Source: Misgurnus anguillicaudatus
Taxonomy: Eukaryota; Chordata; Actinopteri; Cypriniformes; Cobitidae
Assembly: GCF_027580225.2 (NCBI RefSeq)
Contig: NC_073348.2
Span: forward strand, 22,650,501-22,714,500
Length of the DNA stretch: 64,000 bases
Direction: 5' to 3'
This document shows positions 34,892 to 45,785 of the stretch, piece by piece. The translations under genes and the position numbers were made by a program. How positions within the stretch are numbered: position 1 is the first letter of the stretch; every line of letters starts with the position of its first letter. Under the pieces are notes generated by a model that was given only the letters and a program-made list of their open reading frames with translations, searched no databases and was not told where the DNA came from.

Positions 34892-37077
34892 AATGCTGCT
34901 TAGTTTGACATTTTGTTATCTATTGCAGTGACATTTTTCTGTAGTTTTTTCAACCTATTCTTTTTATATGTTATTTAAACCAATAGTTGGGTTTGTCCGT
35001 ATTTTACCAAACAACCTAGTTTTTTTTACTGTACAGTGTATCATCCAATCACATTAAAGCAGCTCTTAATGGTGACATCAGTCAAAATACTAAATTTTTA
35101 TGGTCACAGGTGCCATACATGTTCTGACAAGATCTTTCCTTCTTATCTTCCTCAGTTTGAGCTCAGTTCCAGGATATGCAAATTTGGTGCATCTAAACAT
35201 TACCACACCAAATCTTTTTTTTTTCTCAAAACACCTTTCTGATGCATTGATTAAGGTCATTCCCATCTGACTTATAAAAATATAAGACACCATACCCCCA
35301 CATTTTGCCCTGAGAGTTTCACATCAACATCCCACAGGACAAACCTGCTTCATCTTTTCAAGTGCCCTTTCTGCCAGGTCCTGTGTGTTTATTTTTTGTA
35401 CATTCAGCCAGGTTTGTTTCTGAAACAAATTGCTGTGCATCTATTTCAAGGTTTTGGTAAATGCATGCAGTACTACACAAATAGACTGCATCCACAATAA
35501 TTGGCACGACAAACTTGTTCACGGACAGTGGATGTACATTTTCCTCCTAACCAAGCTTACAAAACCCAACTTTTTACTGCATTAAATCATATAATGTAAA
35601 GAACATAAAATAACTGTAATATCTTTAATATTGAATGAGTAAGATCATGTCAAATACGAAAATTAATGTGAAATCAAACTTAATGCTCCTAATCTTTAAA
35701 CTTAAGCCTGAATTTTACAGACAGGGTCACATACAAAAAAAAAACAACCTATAGGTATGCTGTTCCTGGAAGTCATTTTTAATTCGTGTGTCTTTTTGCT
35801 CCAAGCATAATCATCTATTTGGAAATACAAAAAACAAACAAACAAACACAGTAATTACTAAATAATTCAGGAAAACAAAACAGTAAGTTTTTCACGTCTG
35901 ACTCTGAAAATAAATTGCCTGCTGCTTCTCATATTAACTCGCAAATTTGCAGCACCGCACCTGCTTCTGTTTATTATACGCTACAAAGGAAATCCAAATG
36001 GCCTTGTGCGTTTCAATTAGTTGAGAGGAAAGAGGTTGTATGGGTCTGAGTATTTTATGTAACCGTCTACACAGATAATCGATGGTGCCATCGCAGTGAT
36101 CGCAGGCTTTAAACTTTAGCCCTGATCTCATGGCCTCTCAAGCATTCCTGTGCTGCATCCAGTAATTCTTCTCATGTGTTTAATTTTTCCATTTATGAGT
36201 CTGTTATTATTAAGCTATAGATGGTGATAGATGTTTATTAAAAAAGCTGCTTTAGTGGGTGTTGTTTACAGTATTCTGCTGTATAACCTGTAATTGCAGA
36301 TGTGTAATAAGACTATATGAGAGTGTTACAGAATTTAAAAATGTAGGTAGACAGTGCCATGTCCTGCTTTTTAACGCATTATCTGACTTGTTTCACAAAA
36401 CTGATTTTTGAGGAAAACTTTCATGTCTAACAACCCATCTGTAGGCTATATGAGGAGTTCAGATGCAAAACCCTTTAATGCATCTGACATTTTTCTAATC
36501 ATATTTTTTAACAGGCTCTTATCTGTATGTTTAGGTTCTGTAATTTTACTTTAATAGCAATGAAAACAGCATTTTGCTGTTTATAGCAATAGACTATAAT
36601 AGGTAAAAAAGAATTACCTTTGACTTTGATTTTTCTCTCACCTTTATTTTTAAGAGAGTATACTGACAGTGTGTACTGATGGGACACAGTCAACAGAAAT
36701 AAACAGTTTACCCTAAAGGCTCTTCTGTTAAACAAATACGGCTACTGTTGCATGATTTATAAATTTTGCTGGAGAGTATAGTGAGTCATTGGGAAAGACA
36801 GATTCATGAGATTTGGCATGGGGTGCATATATCTCACTTCCATTAATCAACTATATCATCAGCAATACTTTCATTATTGTTTTTTATGCTAATCATACAT
36901 TTTTGCACAATAAACTTTTTATAAATTCAGACAAATTAGCCAAATTTTTTAAAAATATGTACAAATTCTTCTGAGATCAAGCTGAAAGTAACCTTAAAGT
37001 GGTCTTTTATTTTTTTCTGCAGCTGCATACCCATTCAGTCTTTTAGATCATCTGATCTAGGGCTTTTAAAATATCTG
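34892..37077. other. Unique-looking DNA with a candidate conserved block
   Basis: No gene is seen. The block from 35880 to 36170 ('ctcgcaaatttgcagcacc', 'ataatcgatggtgccatcgc') looks like conserved non-coding DNA. No TE is recognised. Confidence 0.3.
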
Positions 37078-37575
37078 ATCTCACGAATTTCCGTGGAATA
37101 GTCACAGATTTTTTTGAAAATTTTTCTGTGGCATTGTTACAGATCTCAGAATTTTTCAGTGGCCCTACCACGGACATTCTTTTCCGTGGCATTCTCACGG
37201 ATTGGTTACTCAACTGTTTTGTCCTATTTTCTTACCATTGTTGCTTCAGTTTAGGGTTAGATTTACATAAAATGAAATCCTTACCCAAACCCAGGTGACA
37301 ATTGTTTAAAGTTTAGAAAACATAAAAGAATAAATCATAAAAAATAGTATAAACCAATACTTAAAGTGACATACTGACGCAAACACCAAATCTAACCCTA
37401 AACCGAAGCAACACTGGTTTGAAAATAAGAAAAAGCAGTTGAGTAGCAAATCCGAGAGAATGCCACAGAAAAGAAAGTCCGTGGTAGGGCCACGGAAAAA
37501 TGCGGAGATCTGTGAGAATGCCACGGAAAATTGAGAATAAAATTCTGTGACTATCCCACAGAACTTTGTGAGATT
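37078..37575. mobile_element. Foldback element with 'ccgtgg' motifs
   Basis: Long imperfect inverted arms: 'gtggaatagtcacagattt' with 'attctgtgactatcccac', 'ggccctaccacggac' with 'gtccgtggtagggcc', and 'cagtttagggttagattt' with 'aaatctaaccctaaaccg'. It is non-coding. The superfamily is unknown. Confidence 0.8.
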
Positions 37576-37598
37576 ATGTTGTGGAAGATTAATAATAA

Positions 37599-38733
37599 GG
37601 GCCAGATTTACTAACAGCTTGCGCCAGCGCAAAACATAATTTTTGTGTTAAATAACGACTGTCAGGATTTACTACAGACGCGCAGTTGATAATTAGCGCT
37701 AAAAAGATGTGGTCTGTTTTTGCGACTGACCTTATTGCATACATTTCTGGGAGTTTCCCTTTCAGACACAAAATGTATTGGAAGAGATTATTTAAGTGAT
37801 TTATGCAACGCCATTTACTAATGTTTTCGCTTGTGTTATGATTAGTATTTGCGCCATTATTTAACACCGAAAAAAAGCTTATATCATTGTGCGCTTGAAA
37901 TGGCTACAATTGTTGCTGATAGGAGAGGTATCGCAGAGATCAAAGAGCACATAGTACAAGGCAGATGATCTTTTTACACGTAATAGTTTATTTGAAATGT
38001 CAAAGAAACGTATTAAAAAATGTTGTTTGCCAAGCCATGTTATTTTTTTATTCATTGAGTAAATACAAGAGGAGTCATAGAAGTCGTCACACGTTAGATG
38101 GTTTTAGCAGTAATAACATAAACAAACGGCTTTCGTGAAACAAACGTAACGTCCAGTAAACTCAATAGGGTAAAAACAGAGTCCATTTATTTCTGATAAC
38201 AAGCAAGTAGATTACCTTAGTTCATAGCTAAAGCATATCAAAAAAGTACACTGAGCTGGTACCGTGTAAAATATTTACTATATAATGTATGCAATCTTAA
38301 CTAAATCAGCTGCCAAACCTCCCTTCACATAGCGGCGATTCACCATCTCCCCTCGTCTTTAGGAAACCAAAACATTTGTTATTTTTGATGAGGTATTTGT
38401 TCCAGTGTTCGGTTTAGCCACTTTAAAGACTAAAGTTTTTCAGTGTCCTATGGCTTCACTAGCTAATATTTTACATCCCACATTTTCAGCTGCGATGTCC
38501 ATGGTGCTGAACTCAAGCACATCAGGCGCTAGTAGACCTGCAGGAGCATCCACTCTTTGACCCTGAATTGCTCTTAGTAGATCGCGTTGGTCATTATGGA
38601 GATCAGCTGTTTCACCTGAGTTATTTAATTTGCCTTTTTAGTAAATAATCTGCAGATATTAGCACTCCCATCAGCGTTTTTTCTTTTTTTTTTGGAATTG
38701 CGCTCCCGCTCTAATTTGCCCCGTTTAGTAAAG
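37599..38733 (+). mobile_element. Degraded DNA element with 'ggccagatttactaa' end
   Basis: The left end is GGGCCAGATTTACTAACAG. The right end, reverse complemented, starts TTTACTAAACGGGGCAAATT, an inverted partner lacking its last bases. Inner 'gcgcaa/gcgctcccgc' motifs resemble fish Harbinger MITEs. A short 'MATIVADRRGIAEIKEHI' reading at about 37899 is not enough to call a gene. Confidence 0.5.
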
Positions 38734-39403
38734 TTATTGAATTCTCTACTCAGATTTCTTTGTAATCCATCTTTATATTTATTTTAAAATACAGCTGAAG
38801 AAGAAAACATAATGAAATGTTTTAGCAATAATCTGTGTTTGTGCTTTTCTGTACATTTGTATGCTTGTTTGTAAATATCCTTTTTATTATGTAAGTCATC
38901 ATCATATGTGTTTCTTTGTGACTTAGCAACTTTGAGTTTGTGGAAAGGTGCTATACAAAATAAACACTGATGACACTATTACAAGGTTGTGCATGAAAAC
39001 ATAACAGGCATTTATAATCAGCAGTAGATTATGCCATGACCAAAATATCCAATAATTATGTTACATTTCTTATGTACTCAAAGCAAAATGTTGTTGCTCA
39101 GAGGTTGTGCTTTATAGCTTAGAATAGTTCTCACTTGTGGTTCATTTAAGTTTTAAAGTGTTTCTTTCAAAGTTGCGTAGGAAAATAGGATACAATTATT
39201 AAAATGAATTAAAAGTAGAGAGCTGTAAAGTAATTTTTTAGGTAAAACAATCTAAATGTAGGTAAATTCGATGAGAAATGTTCATATTGAAATCTTCAAT
39301 AATGTTGACTTTAGATTGCAGATTTGGTAATTCTGAGCTCTGTTTGTGACGTTGTTTCTGACCCATCACAAATGGGGGGCATTAGGAGGCAGTACCCCCC
39401 CCC
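38734..39403. other. Unassigned AT-rich DNA
   Basis: No gene or named repeat is seen. Confidence 0.4.
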
Positions 39404-39586
39404 AGAACTTTACTGCCTTGAATCAACTCAGATTTACAAGTCATTTCAACTTACTATTATTTATTTTGACTAAAGATGAGTTGTTATAACTACAGATGAG
39501 TTGTTATAACTTATAAAATTAAGTTTTTTTACTATATTTTATAAGTTGTATTAACTCATCTCTTGTCAAGATAAATAATATTGGGG

Positions 39587-40138
39587 CAGTGTCCCAGACT
39601 GGGCTTAACCTAGTCCCAGACTAAAATGCATGTTTGAGCTACCCTAATTTAAAAACACCTTGTACTGACACATCTTAACATATATCAATGCCATTGTTTT
39701 GTCTTAAAGGGATAGTTCACCCAAAAATGAAAATTCTGTCATCATTTACTCGCTCTCATGTTGTTACAAACCTGCATAAATTTCATTGTTCTGAAAAGAA
39801 AGATATTTTGAGAAATGTTTGCAACCAAACCGTTCGTGGACCCCATTCACTTCCATAGTGGGAAAAAAGAATACTATGGAAATAAATGGGGTCCATCAAC
39901 TGTTTGGTTACAAACATTTCTCAAAATATCTTCCTCTGGTTCATCAGAACAAAGAAATGTATATATGTTTGTAACAACATGAGGGCAAGTAAATGATGAC
40001 AAAATGTTCATTTTTGGGTGAACTATCTCTTTAAGATGCATACCTTTATTTATTTATTTATTTTTTTTTTAGGTGTGTTTGTAAAAACTACTTAAATGTC
40101 CCAATATAACTAAGGCCTAAACCTGGATTAATCTTAAC
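39587..40138 (+). mobile_element. 'cccagactgggcttaacc' MITE, middle level of the nest
   Basis: It starts 'cagtgtcccagactgggctt' and ends near 'aaacctggattaatctta', partial inverted ends I recognise from fish genomes. It is interrupted by the Angel-like element. Limits are within a few bases. Confidence 0.6.
39708..40030. mobile_element. Angel-like TTAA foldback MITE, complete (323 bp)
   Basis: TTAA lies at 39704-39707 and 40031-40034. The ends AGGGATAGTTCACCC and 'gggtgaactatctct' are inverted. The arms extend through 'catttactcgctctcatgtt' to the central 'cttccatagtggg/tactatgg'. Confidence 0.92.
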
Positions 40139-40283
40139 TTAACTTTAAAGTTTAAGTTGACATGACTTGTAAATCTGAGTTGATTCAACAAAAAAATTAA
40201 GGCAGCAAAGATTTTTTACAGTGTGGGAATTTTTTTAATATTTGCGTGCACTGGAATCCACAAAGCAAATTGAGACACCAGGA

Positions 40284-40383
40284 ACAAGCTTCCCATTTCC
40301 AGATGTTGCTGTTCCTTTTGTTTGTTTTTCATAATAGGGTACAGGTGTCTCCAGATTTCACGCCTCAGTCGTGCATGTGACTG
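40284..40383 (+). repeat. Unclassified 100-bp repeat, copy 1
   Basis: It shares 'catttccagatg', 'ttgtttgttttt', 'aataggg', 'acaggtgtctcca' and 'ctcgtgca'-like text in order with 41416-41523. Both are in the same orientation. Confidence 0.75.
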
Positions 40384-40450
40384 GCTGAGCGCGTTTCCCA
40401 AGGTAATGCTAACAGCTACGTTGACAGCTGGCCATAACAAATGGGATCTG

Positions 40451-40600
40451 GTATTCCTGTGGCTCAACTGGTTGTGCATGACACTAGCAGCGGCCAAGTC
40501 ACGGGTTCGAATTTCAAGAAGCACAAGTGCTGGAAAAGGTATGATATAAATATACTCCATTGTTAATTACTTAGGATTAAAGCATCTGCTGAATACATCA
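40451..40600 (+). mobile_element. tRNA-derived SINE
   Basis: RNA polymerase III promoter boxes are visible: box A TGGCTCAACTGG at 40460-40471 and box B GGTTCGAATTT at 40504-40514. The tail 'ggattaaagcatctgctgaa' is typical of DANA/HE-type fish SINEs. It has no functional tRNA fold. Confidence 0.75.
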
Positions 40601-42038
40601 ACTGAATTGGATCTGTGAGTCACTGAAATAACAAAGCCATAACAGTAAACATATAAGCAATTTAATTCACGGTTGAGTGTATAAGACGCAGGTGTTTAGT
40701 GAGTAACTTGGCTCGCTGTGAGTTGACTCGATACCTTTGAAAGCACCTTTTTTTTGTGTGCGTGCTTATGTGTGCAGTGCATGCATAATAGGCTGTTAGA
40801 TACAGTCTTGTTTAGTTTAAATGCATTTTTGGCAGAAGCAATTTTAATTTGCTTGTTACATAGGATGTGTACCGTAGTGTTTCTCTGCACTCGGGTGACA
40901 GACTGCTGTACGATGAAGCATATGGTGTGCGATTTCCCACAGGTGACAAAGTGCTTGTACATAGCAAATGCTAACGCATTGAAGTGCCTCCTGTAAATCT
41001 AATAGAACTAGTGAATATGTTCACTATTTCCTGTTTTCCATACTTGGCCAAACTTTGTATATTATATTGTATTTAACAGATAGTTTAAACTTTATGAGAC
41101 TGATTTTAATTAAAAATAGATGACAAGCGTTTGAAAAGCTGCTGTAAATTGACTATAAACACACATATGGGACAACACATCTGCATCGATTTGCGAATCA
41201 CAAACAGCCCGCTGTTAGGAAAATTAACTACATTACTCAGAGGAATTGTTTATGCAAATGATTATGAACAATAAATTGAATTGCTTAATAAACATTAGTG
41301 TCAACATTTGCTTTCAAAACATTTGATTAGTTTGTAATGCAATTTTGTGATTCTATTATGAAATTTACAGACTTTTATATTTCTGACCGCATTTTTTGAG
41401 AGCTTTTCTAAAAAAAGCAGAATGAAGCTCTTCATTTCCAGATGCTGCTGGTCATTTTCTTTGTTTGTTTTTTTGTAATAGGGAACAGGTGTCTCCAAAT
41501 CTCTTGCCCCACTCGTGCATTTGACTTAATAAACATTGGTGTCTTTCATCATACTGCTGTTGCCCACGTTTTATAACACAATGCAGTGTTACCAAAATAA
41601 AAACAAATAATCAAACCAAATAAACAAATCATTAAAATAGAAAGGTTTTTTTATGTTTAGGGATATCTTTAGCTCATTTATTTGCCTTTGTAATGCTGAA
41701 ATTGTCATAGGTACAATGCGAAGGTAATATGTTTTTTAAAGGTGTGAAAGATGAGGTACACAGGTGCAAGGATGTTTTGAGGAAGAATTCACCAGACTAG
41801 AGTGAAATTCACCTGCGTTGCTACAGCGTTGACCCTGAAGTGAATATAATACATAATTTACCTCTCAACCATTCACAGCTCTCCTTCTTATTTTCTTCAG
41901 TATATCTACATTTTTCCCTTTATTTAGTATATTGTACCATACAGGTGCTTATATGTAACCTTACGCAAATTGATTCACATGTATCTGTCTCACACCAGTT
42001 TCTTGCCATCAGAGCAAATTAAGTATTATGTTTGATTT
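40601..42038. other. Mostly unique DNA, one candidate conserved block
   Basis: 41160-41300 has a POU octamer-like ATGCAAAT, 'tatgaacaataaattgaatt' and 'attaactacattactcagag', suggesting regulatory DNA. No gene is seen. Confidence 0.3.
41416..41523 (+). repeat. Unclassified 100-bp repeat, copy 2
   Basis: It is the direct partner of 40284-40383, about 1.1 kb away. The spacer between copies contains a SINE. Confidence 0.75.
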
Positions 42039-42042
42039 TTAA

Positions 42043-42407
42043 AGGTGCAGTGTGTAAATTTTAGCGGCATCCAGTGGTGAGGTTGCGAATTGCAACCAAC
42101 GGCTCAGTCCACTGCTCACCCCTCGTTTTGAAACGCATGGTACCCGCTACTGGAAAAACATGTAATTGACAAAGACAACTTAGTAAAAAAAGTTTGTCCG
42201 TTAAGGGCTTCTGTAGAAACATGGCGGCACAAAATGGCGACTTCCATGTAAGAGGACCATCTATGTAGATAAAAACGTCTCATTCTAAGGTAATAAAACC
42301 ATAACGGTTCATTATAAAAAGGTCTTTATACACCCCTGATAATATAGTTTTGTATATTATTTTGCATTTCTGTCAAGAGATCCTTCTAAAAATTACACAC
42401 TGCACCT
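42043..42407 (+). mobile_element. TTAA-target MITE family B, uninterrupted copy (365 bp)
   Basis: It starts AGGTGCAGTGTG after TTAA (42039-42042) and ends 'cacactgcacct' before TTAG. The site 'gtccgttaagggcttctg' is the empty version of the 28427-29149 insertion point. Confidence 0.95.
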
Positions 42408-42757
42408 TTAGTTCAAAGTTCAAGTAAACGATCCCAGCTGAGGAATAATATAGCAAAAATAAAATAATATAAAAATAACTTCTTGTTTTGCACTAGCCCC
42501 GACCTTACGTATTACATAATCGCGTCGAAACGCATGATGTATGCGAAACTACCACTCCAGTGTTTACTAGTGTGGAGAAAGAGGACTGTTCAGAAGTTGT
42601 TGTACTGTTTGTATGATGACACTAATTAAAGGTCACGTTCTTCCTGATCCAATTTCTAAATTTTAGTTAGTGTGTAATGTTGCTGTTAGAGCATAAATAA
42701 TACCTGTAAATAAAGCTCAAAGTTCAATGCCAGGCAATATATGTTCTTTAACAGAAG
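42408..42757. other. Unassigned DNA
   Basis: No gene or repeat is recognised. Confidence 0.4.
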
Positions 42758-43215
42758 TGTAATAGTTGCTTTTGGGTGTTCTCTGGGCTTAAAACTAAAT
42801 ATAACTTTATGAATATATAAATAAAACCCTCGGACACGGACGAGTTCTTCTTTACCCCCTTTTTATTTACTTTTCTCCTTCCTCTCTGTTTCCCCTCGTC
42901 ATAATAAGGGTCCTCACAACAACATCCACTTTAACACAAGTATATTGCTAAATTAACATTGAGATATTCAAATATAACATCAGAATTAATCTTTTAATAT
43001 AATGTGCTATACTTTTAACTTTTTCACCTTTAACTCTTATACTTTTAACTTTTACACTAAAAATAAACTTGAATATCAGACGAAAACCACCGCTGCCACC
43101 AGTGTAATAGTTGCTTGTGGGTGTTCTTGGGGCTTAAAACTAAATATAACTTTATAAATATATAAATAAAACCCTTGGACATTGACAAGTTCTTCTTTAC
43201 CCCCTTTTTATTTTA
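42758..43215 (-). mobile_element. TRIM-like miniature LTR element
   Basis: Direct repeats of about 112 bases (42758-42869 and 43103-43215, roughly 93% identical by eye) enclose about 230 bases. Read on the minus strand the order is: LTR ending in ACA, one spacer base, a primer-binding-site-like TGGTGGCAGCGGTGG (plus 43087-43101), non-coding interior, a purine-rich 'gaggaaggagaaaag' tract, and the second LTR. That is the layout of a terminal-repeat retrotransposon in miniature. It has no coding capacity. The target duplication is not clear because the LTR start is ambiguous. Confidence 0.7.
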
Positions 43216-43838
43216 TATTCAAATGCTACCGAAGAAGGCTTTTACTTATTTCTTCCAACTTGATTTCTCCAAAGAAACACCAAGTGGTGCTATATCAACT
43301 TGCATCTGTTTATCCACCTGTTAGCATCATAATGAAATGTTTATGCTAACTGAATTAATCATGTGAAATCCCAGGCTGTTTTAGGTAATTGCCAGGCAAA
43401 ATTTGCCCAAGAAAGTCTTTGTTTGTGCTGGTAAGCCAGTCGATGCTTGGCTGGAGAGACAGTTGTCACACTCGACAGTCCCAGCACCGCTGCAGGCATG
43501 CTTAATGATACAGCGGGGAATAGCAGGGACTGCCAGTAACAGTAGTCCCCTTTAGAAGACACATGTTGAGTGGATGAACAGGAACAACAACACGGAGGAG
43601 CCGCCAAAATTCACACACACACAAAAGAAGGGAATAGGTTAAAGAGAGAGGACTTATTCACAGATGGTTGCCATAGTGACGCATATTCAAAAGAGGGAGT
43701 TTATTGAAAACAGCATCTGGCTGTAGTTTTTCATATCTCTGGTGGACGTGACATCAACACCCAACTACAGATGGCGTCATTTTTGTCAGTTTTGACACTT
43801 CAGATGCCTTCATTGAGCTTATTTGTGTTCAGCTGGTG
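43216..43838. other. Unique-looking DNA
   Basis: Balanced composition with no repeat. An 82-codon minus frame at 43359-43607 has no domain support. It could be conserved non-coding DNA. Confidence 0.3.
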
Positions 43839-44003
43839 CACTGAAAAAAAAATTCAATGTACTCATTTTTTAAGGTAAGTGGTTGCAATCAATTTATTTA
43901 AGCTACATTTATACAAAAGTCTTTTGTTTTGTATTTCTATTTTTTATGTAGCTTAAATAAATTGATTGCGACCACTTACCTTAAACAAATCATTTTTTTA
44001 GTG
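43839..44003. mobile_element. Foldback MITE, 165 bp
   Basis: The arms 'ggtaagtggttgcaatcaat' and 'attgattgcgaccacttacc' extend into 'ttatttaagctacat' and its inverse. The ends are 'cactgaaaaaaa' and 'tttttttagtg'. Confidence 0.9.
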
Positions 44004-44009
44004 TGACAG

Positions 44010-44221
44010 TACACTGTAAAAATTTTCTGTAGAAATTACAGTATTGCTGGGTATTACTGGCAACTAGCTGCCAGTAACTTACTGTAGATTTTACATTTAT
44101 GTTATTTACTGGCAACAGTTGGTTCAAAGCTAAATGAACATAAAACATTTTCAGTCTTTATCTTCTACAGTAAGTTACTGGCAACCAGCTGCATAATTAC
44201 AGCAAATATAATTACAGTGTA
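44010..44221. mobile_element. Foldback MITE with TACACTGTAA ends, 212 bp
   Basis: The ends TACACTGTAAAAATT and AATTACAGTGTA are inverted, with repeated 'ttactggcaac' and 'cagtaagttactggcaa' motifs inside. It lies seven bases from the previous foldback element. Confidence 0.85.
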
Positions 44222-44308
44222 TAAATACATGAAATGCTTACTGTAAATTAAGTTCAGTGGGATTGTGGTTACATATGTATATTTTGCATCTCTCTGAAAT
44301 GACTATAA

Positions 44309-44688
44309 GGGGCATGCACACCAAAACTTTTAAACGCGGCTGAAAACGCCTGGAGGATGCCGAATGTTAGCTGTTTTTCAACTGAGTGCTTTGGTAGCTA
44401 TGATACTTTAGCTGTGAGGTGGCTGGTTGCTGTGGTAATGTCCCGCCCCTCCTCCATTGTGATTGGACGGCTGTTTCCGAACTGACATTGATGAGCAGAG
44501 CTTTTCACCCAAAGTTGAATATTTTTCATCTCTCACCATTAAGCGTGGAAAAACCGCCGAGCGCCATGTTTTTAGTGCAGAAAAAAAGCGCTAGCTGCTG
44601 GCTTATTTGTGAAATGCTGAGCTTTCATTGGAAACAATTGAAAACATGCGCCGGCTGCGGGTGTAAAAGCTTTGGTGTGCACCCCCCC
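44309..44688 (+). mobile_element. Harbinger-type MITE family C, copy 1
   Basis: The ends 'gggcatgcacaccaaaac' and, reverse complemented, 'gggtgcacaccaaagc' are inverted. They are flanked by TAA at 44306-44308 and 44689-44691. It is the same family as 46116-46704. It is non-coding. Confidence 0.85.
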
Positions 44689-44691
44689 TAA

Positions 44692-45510
44692 TGCTAACTT
44701 TACACCAACCGCAGTAGAGGCATGAAGCGCGAGTGATTTTAATGTTAAGTCAATGTGAAGACGCGTTGACGCACGTCTGGAGGTTCCGCAGTGCGGATGA
44801 TGCGTTTGGCGCGGCGCGGAGGACGCGTTTGGCGCGGAGGACGCTTTTCCGCCTTATTCGCGCATCTAGCTCGTGCGAAAGGCGTGTATTGAGCGTTGTG
44901 CGCGGTATGTGCGAATGGTGTTTTTTGTGCATTTTGTGTTCGACGCGAATTGCCGGCTGACGCCGGAGTTGAAAAATTTTATCTTTGGCAGAATTTCACG
45001 CCGCATTAACCAATCAGGAGCCTGCTTGCTGCTGTGGAGGCAGCCCCGCCCGGAGTCACTCATTAAATCTGAAGGAACGTTTGATATTGTCCGTAAGCAG
45101 TCACCCGGAGCTATACAACACAAGTTCTTATTTTTATAGAGAAAGGAATAAAAAGGACCTCGCTTGGAAGAGTGTCAGTGAGGACATCGGGCAACCTGGT
45201 AAGTTATAAATACACATTAGTCTTTTGAGTCACGTGACGTTTATCGACCCGCGCCGTTTATTTTTCCCTAGTAAGGTTACCAAATACAAATCGGTAACTC
45301 TCTCGATAAATGCACAATCTACATCAGTCATATTGCAAACAGACAACCGCATAGCAGTTGCCCCTCCCACAAGAAGCGGATTTTGCCTCTGACGCGCGTC
45401 AAATGCTTGCTTTTTCCGCGGGTCTACTCCGCTCTACAAGTGTGAATGCATTCAAACTGTTCAAGCGGCAAACTAGGCACGCCTGAAACACAGTTGGTGT
45501 AAACTCAGCA
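44692..45510 (+). mobile_element. Harbinger-type element with a MADF exon
   Basis: The ends TGCTAACTTTACACCAACCG and, reverse complemented, TGCTGAGTTTACACCAACTG are inverted. TAA lies at 44689-44691 (shared with the element to the left) and 45511-45513. The left 300 bases align with 32540-32690 and 33140-33240 ('gagtgattttaatgttaa', 'ttgacgcacgtctggagg'). Confidence 0.85.
45063..45198 (+). CDS. MADF-domain exon fragment
   Basis: The frame reads ERLILSVSSHPELYNTSS, then FYRERNKKDLAWKSVSEDIG and ends at a splice donor CCTG|GTAAGT (GT at 45199-45200). The pattern of a hydrophobic start, P-x-LY, the aromatic Y, K-DLAW and S-x-x-IG fits the first half of a MADF (Myb/SANT-like) domain. Such proteins bind DNA, and several DNA transposons encode one beside the transposase. 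The frame is open upstream to 44985, so the true start is not fixed. No later exon is found within the element, so this is a partial gene retained in a non-autonomous copy. Confidence 0.65.
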
Positions 45511-45513
45511 TAA

Positions 45514-45785
45514 CACTTCCAGGTTGTCCTGTCCATGTCTATAATGTGATGTTAAACCATTTCATAATTTAACAAAATCTCTGAAATCTCATTTGTGAGA
45601 CAGATTTAATGTGTCGCAATTGGTTCTGAGATTCATGAGAACACTTGACATTTGGCATCATTGACATCAAACCTGGCACAACTTGAAATATTTAAATATG
45701 CATGAACATGAATAACAACATTGTACCAAATGTTTTCTGAAGAAATCCAAACTGATGTGGATCAAATGTGGATTTCTACAAAACT
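45514..45785. other. Unassigned DNA
   Basis: No gene or repeat is recognised. Confidence 0.4.

Larger units (their letters stand above)
39404..40223. mobile_element. Foldback MITE, outer level of a three-level nest
   Basis: Left 'gaatcaactcagatttacaa' and right 'ttgtaaatctgagttgattc' are inverted. The right end is 'tttttacagtg'. The middle is displaced by a second element. Confidence 0.75.

Noticed and set aside
37899..37970. Transposase start in the 37599 element
   Set aside because: Only about 25 residues are readable before a stop, too short to assign.
40451..40530. tRNA gene
   Set aside because: Box A and box B are present but the cloverleaf does not close, and the downstream body is that of a SINE.
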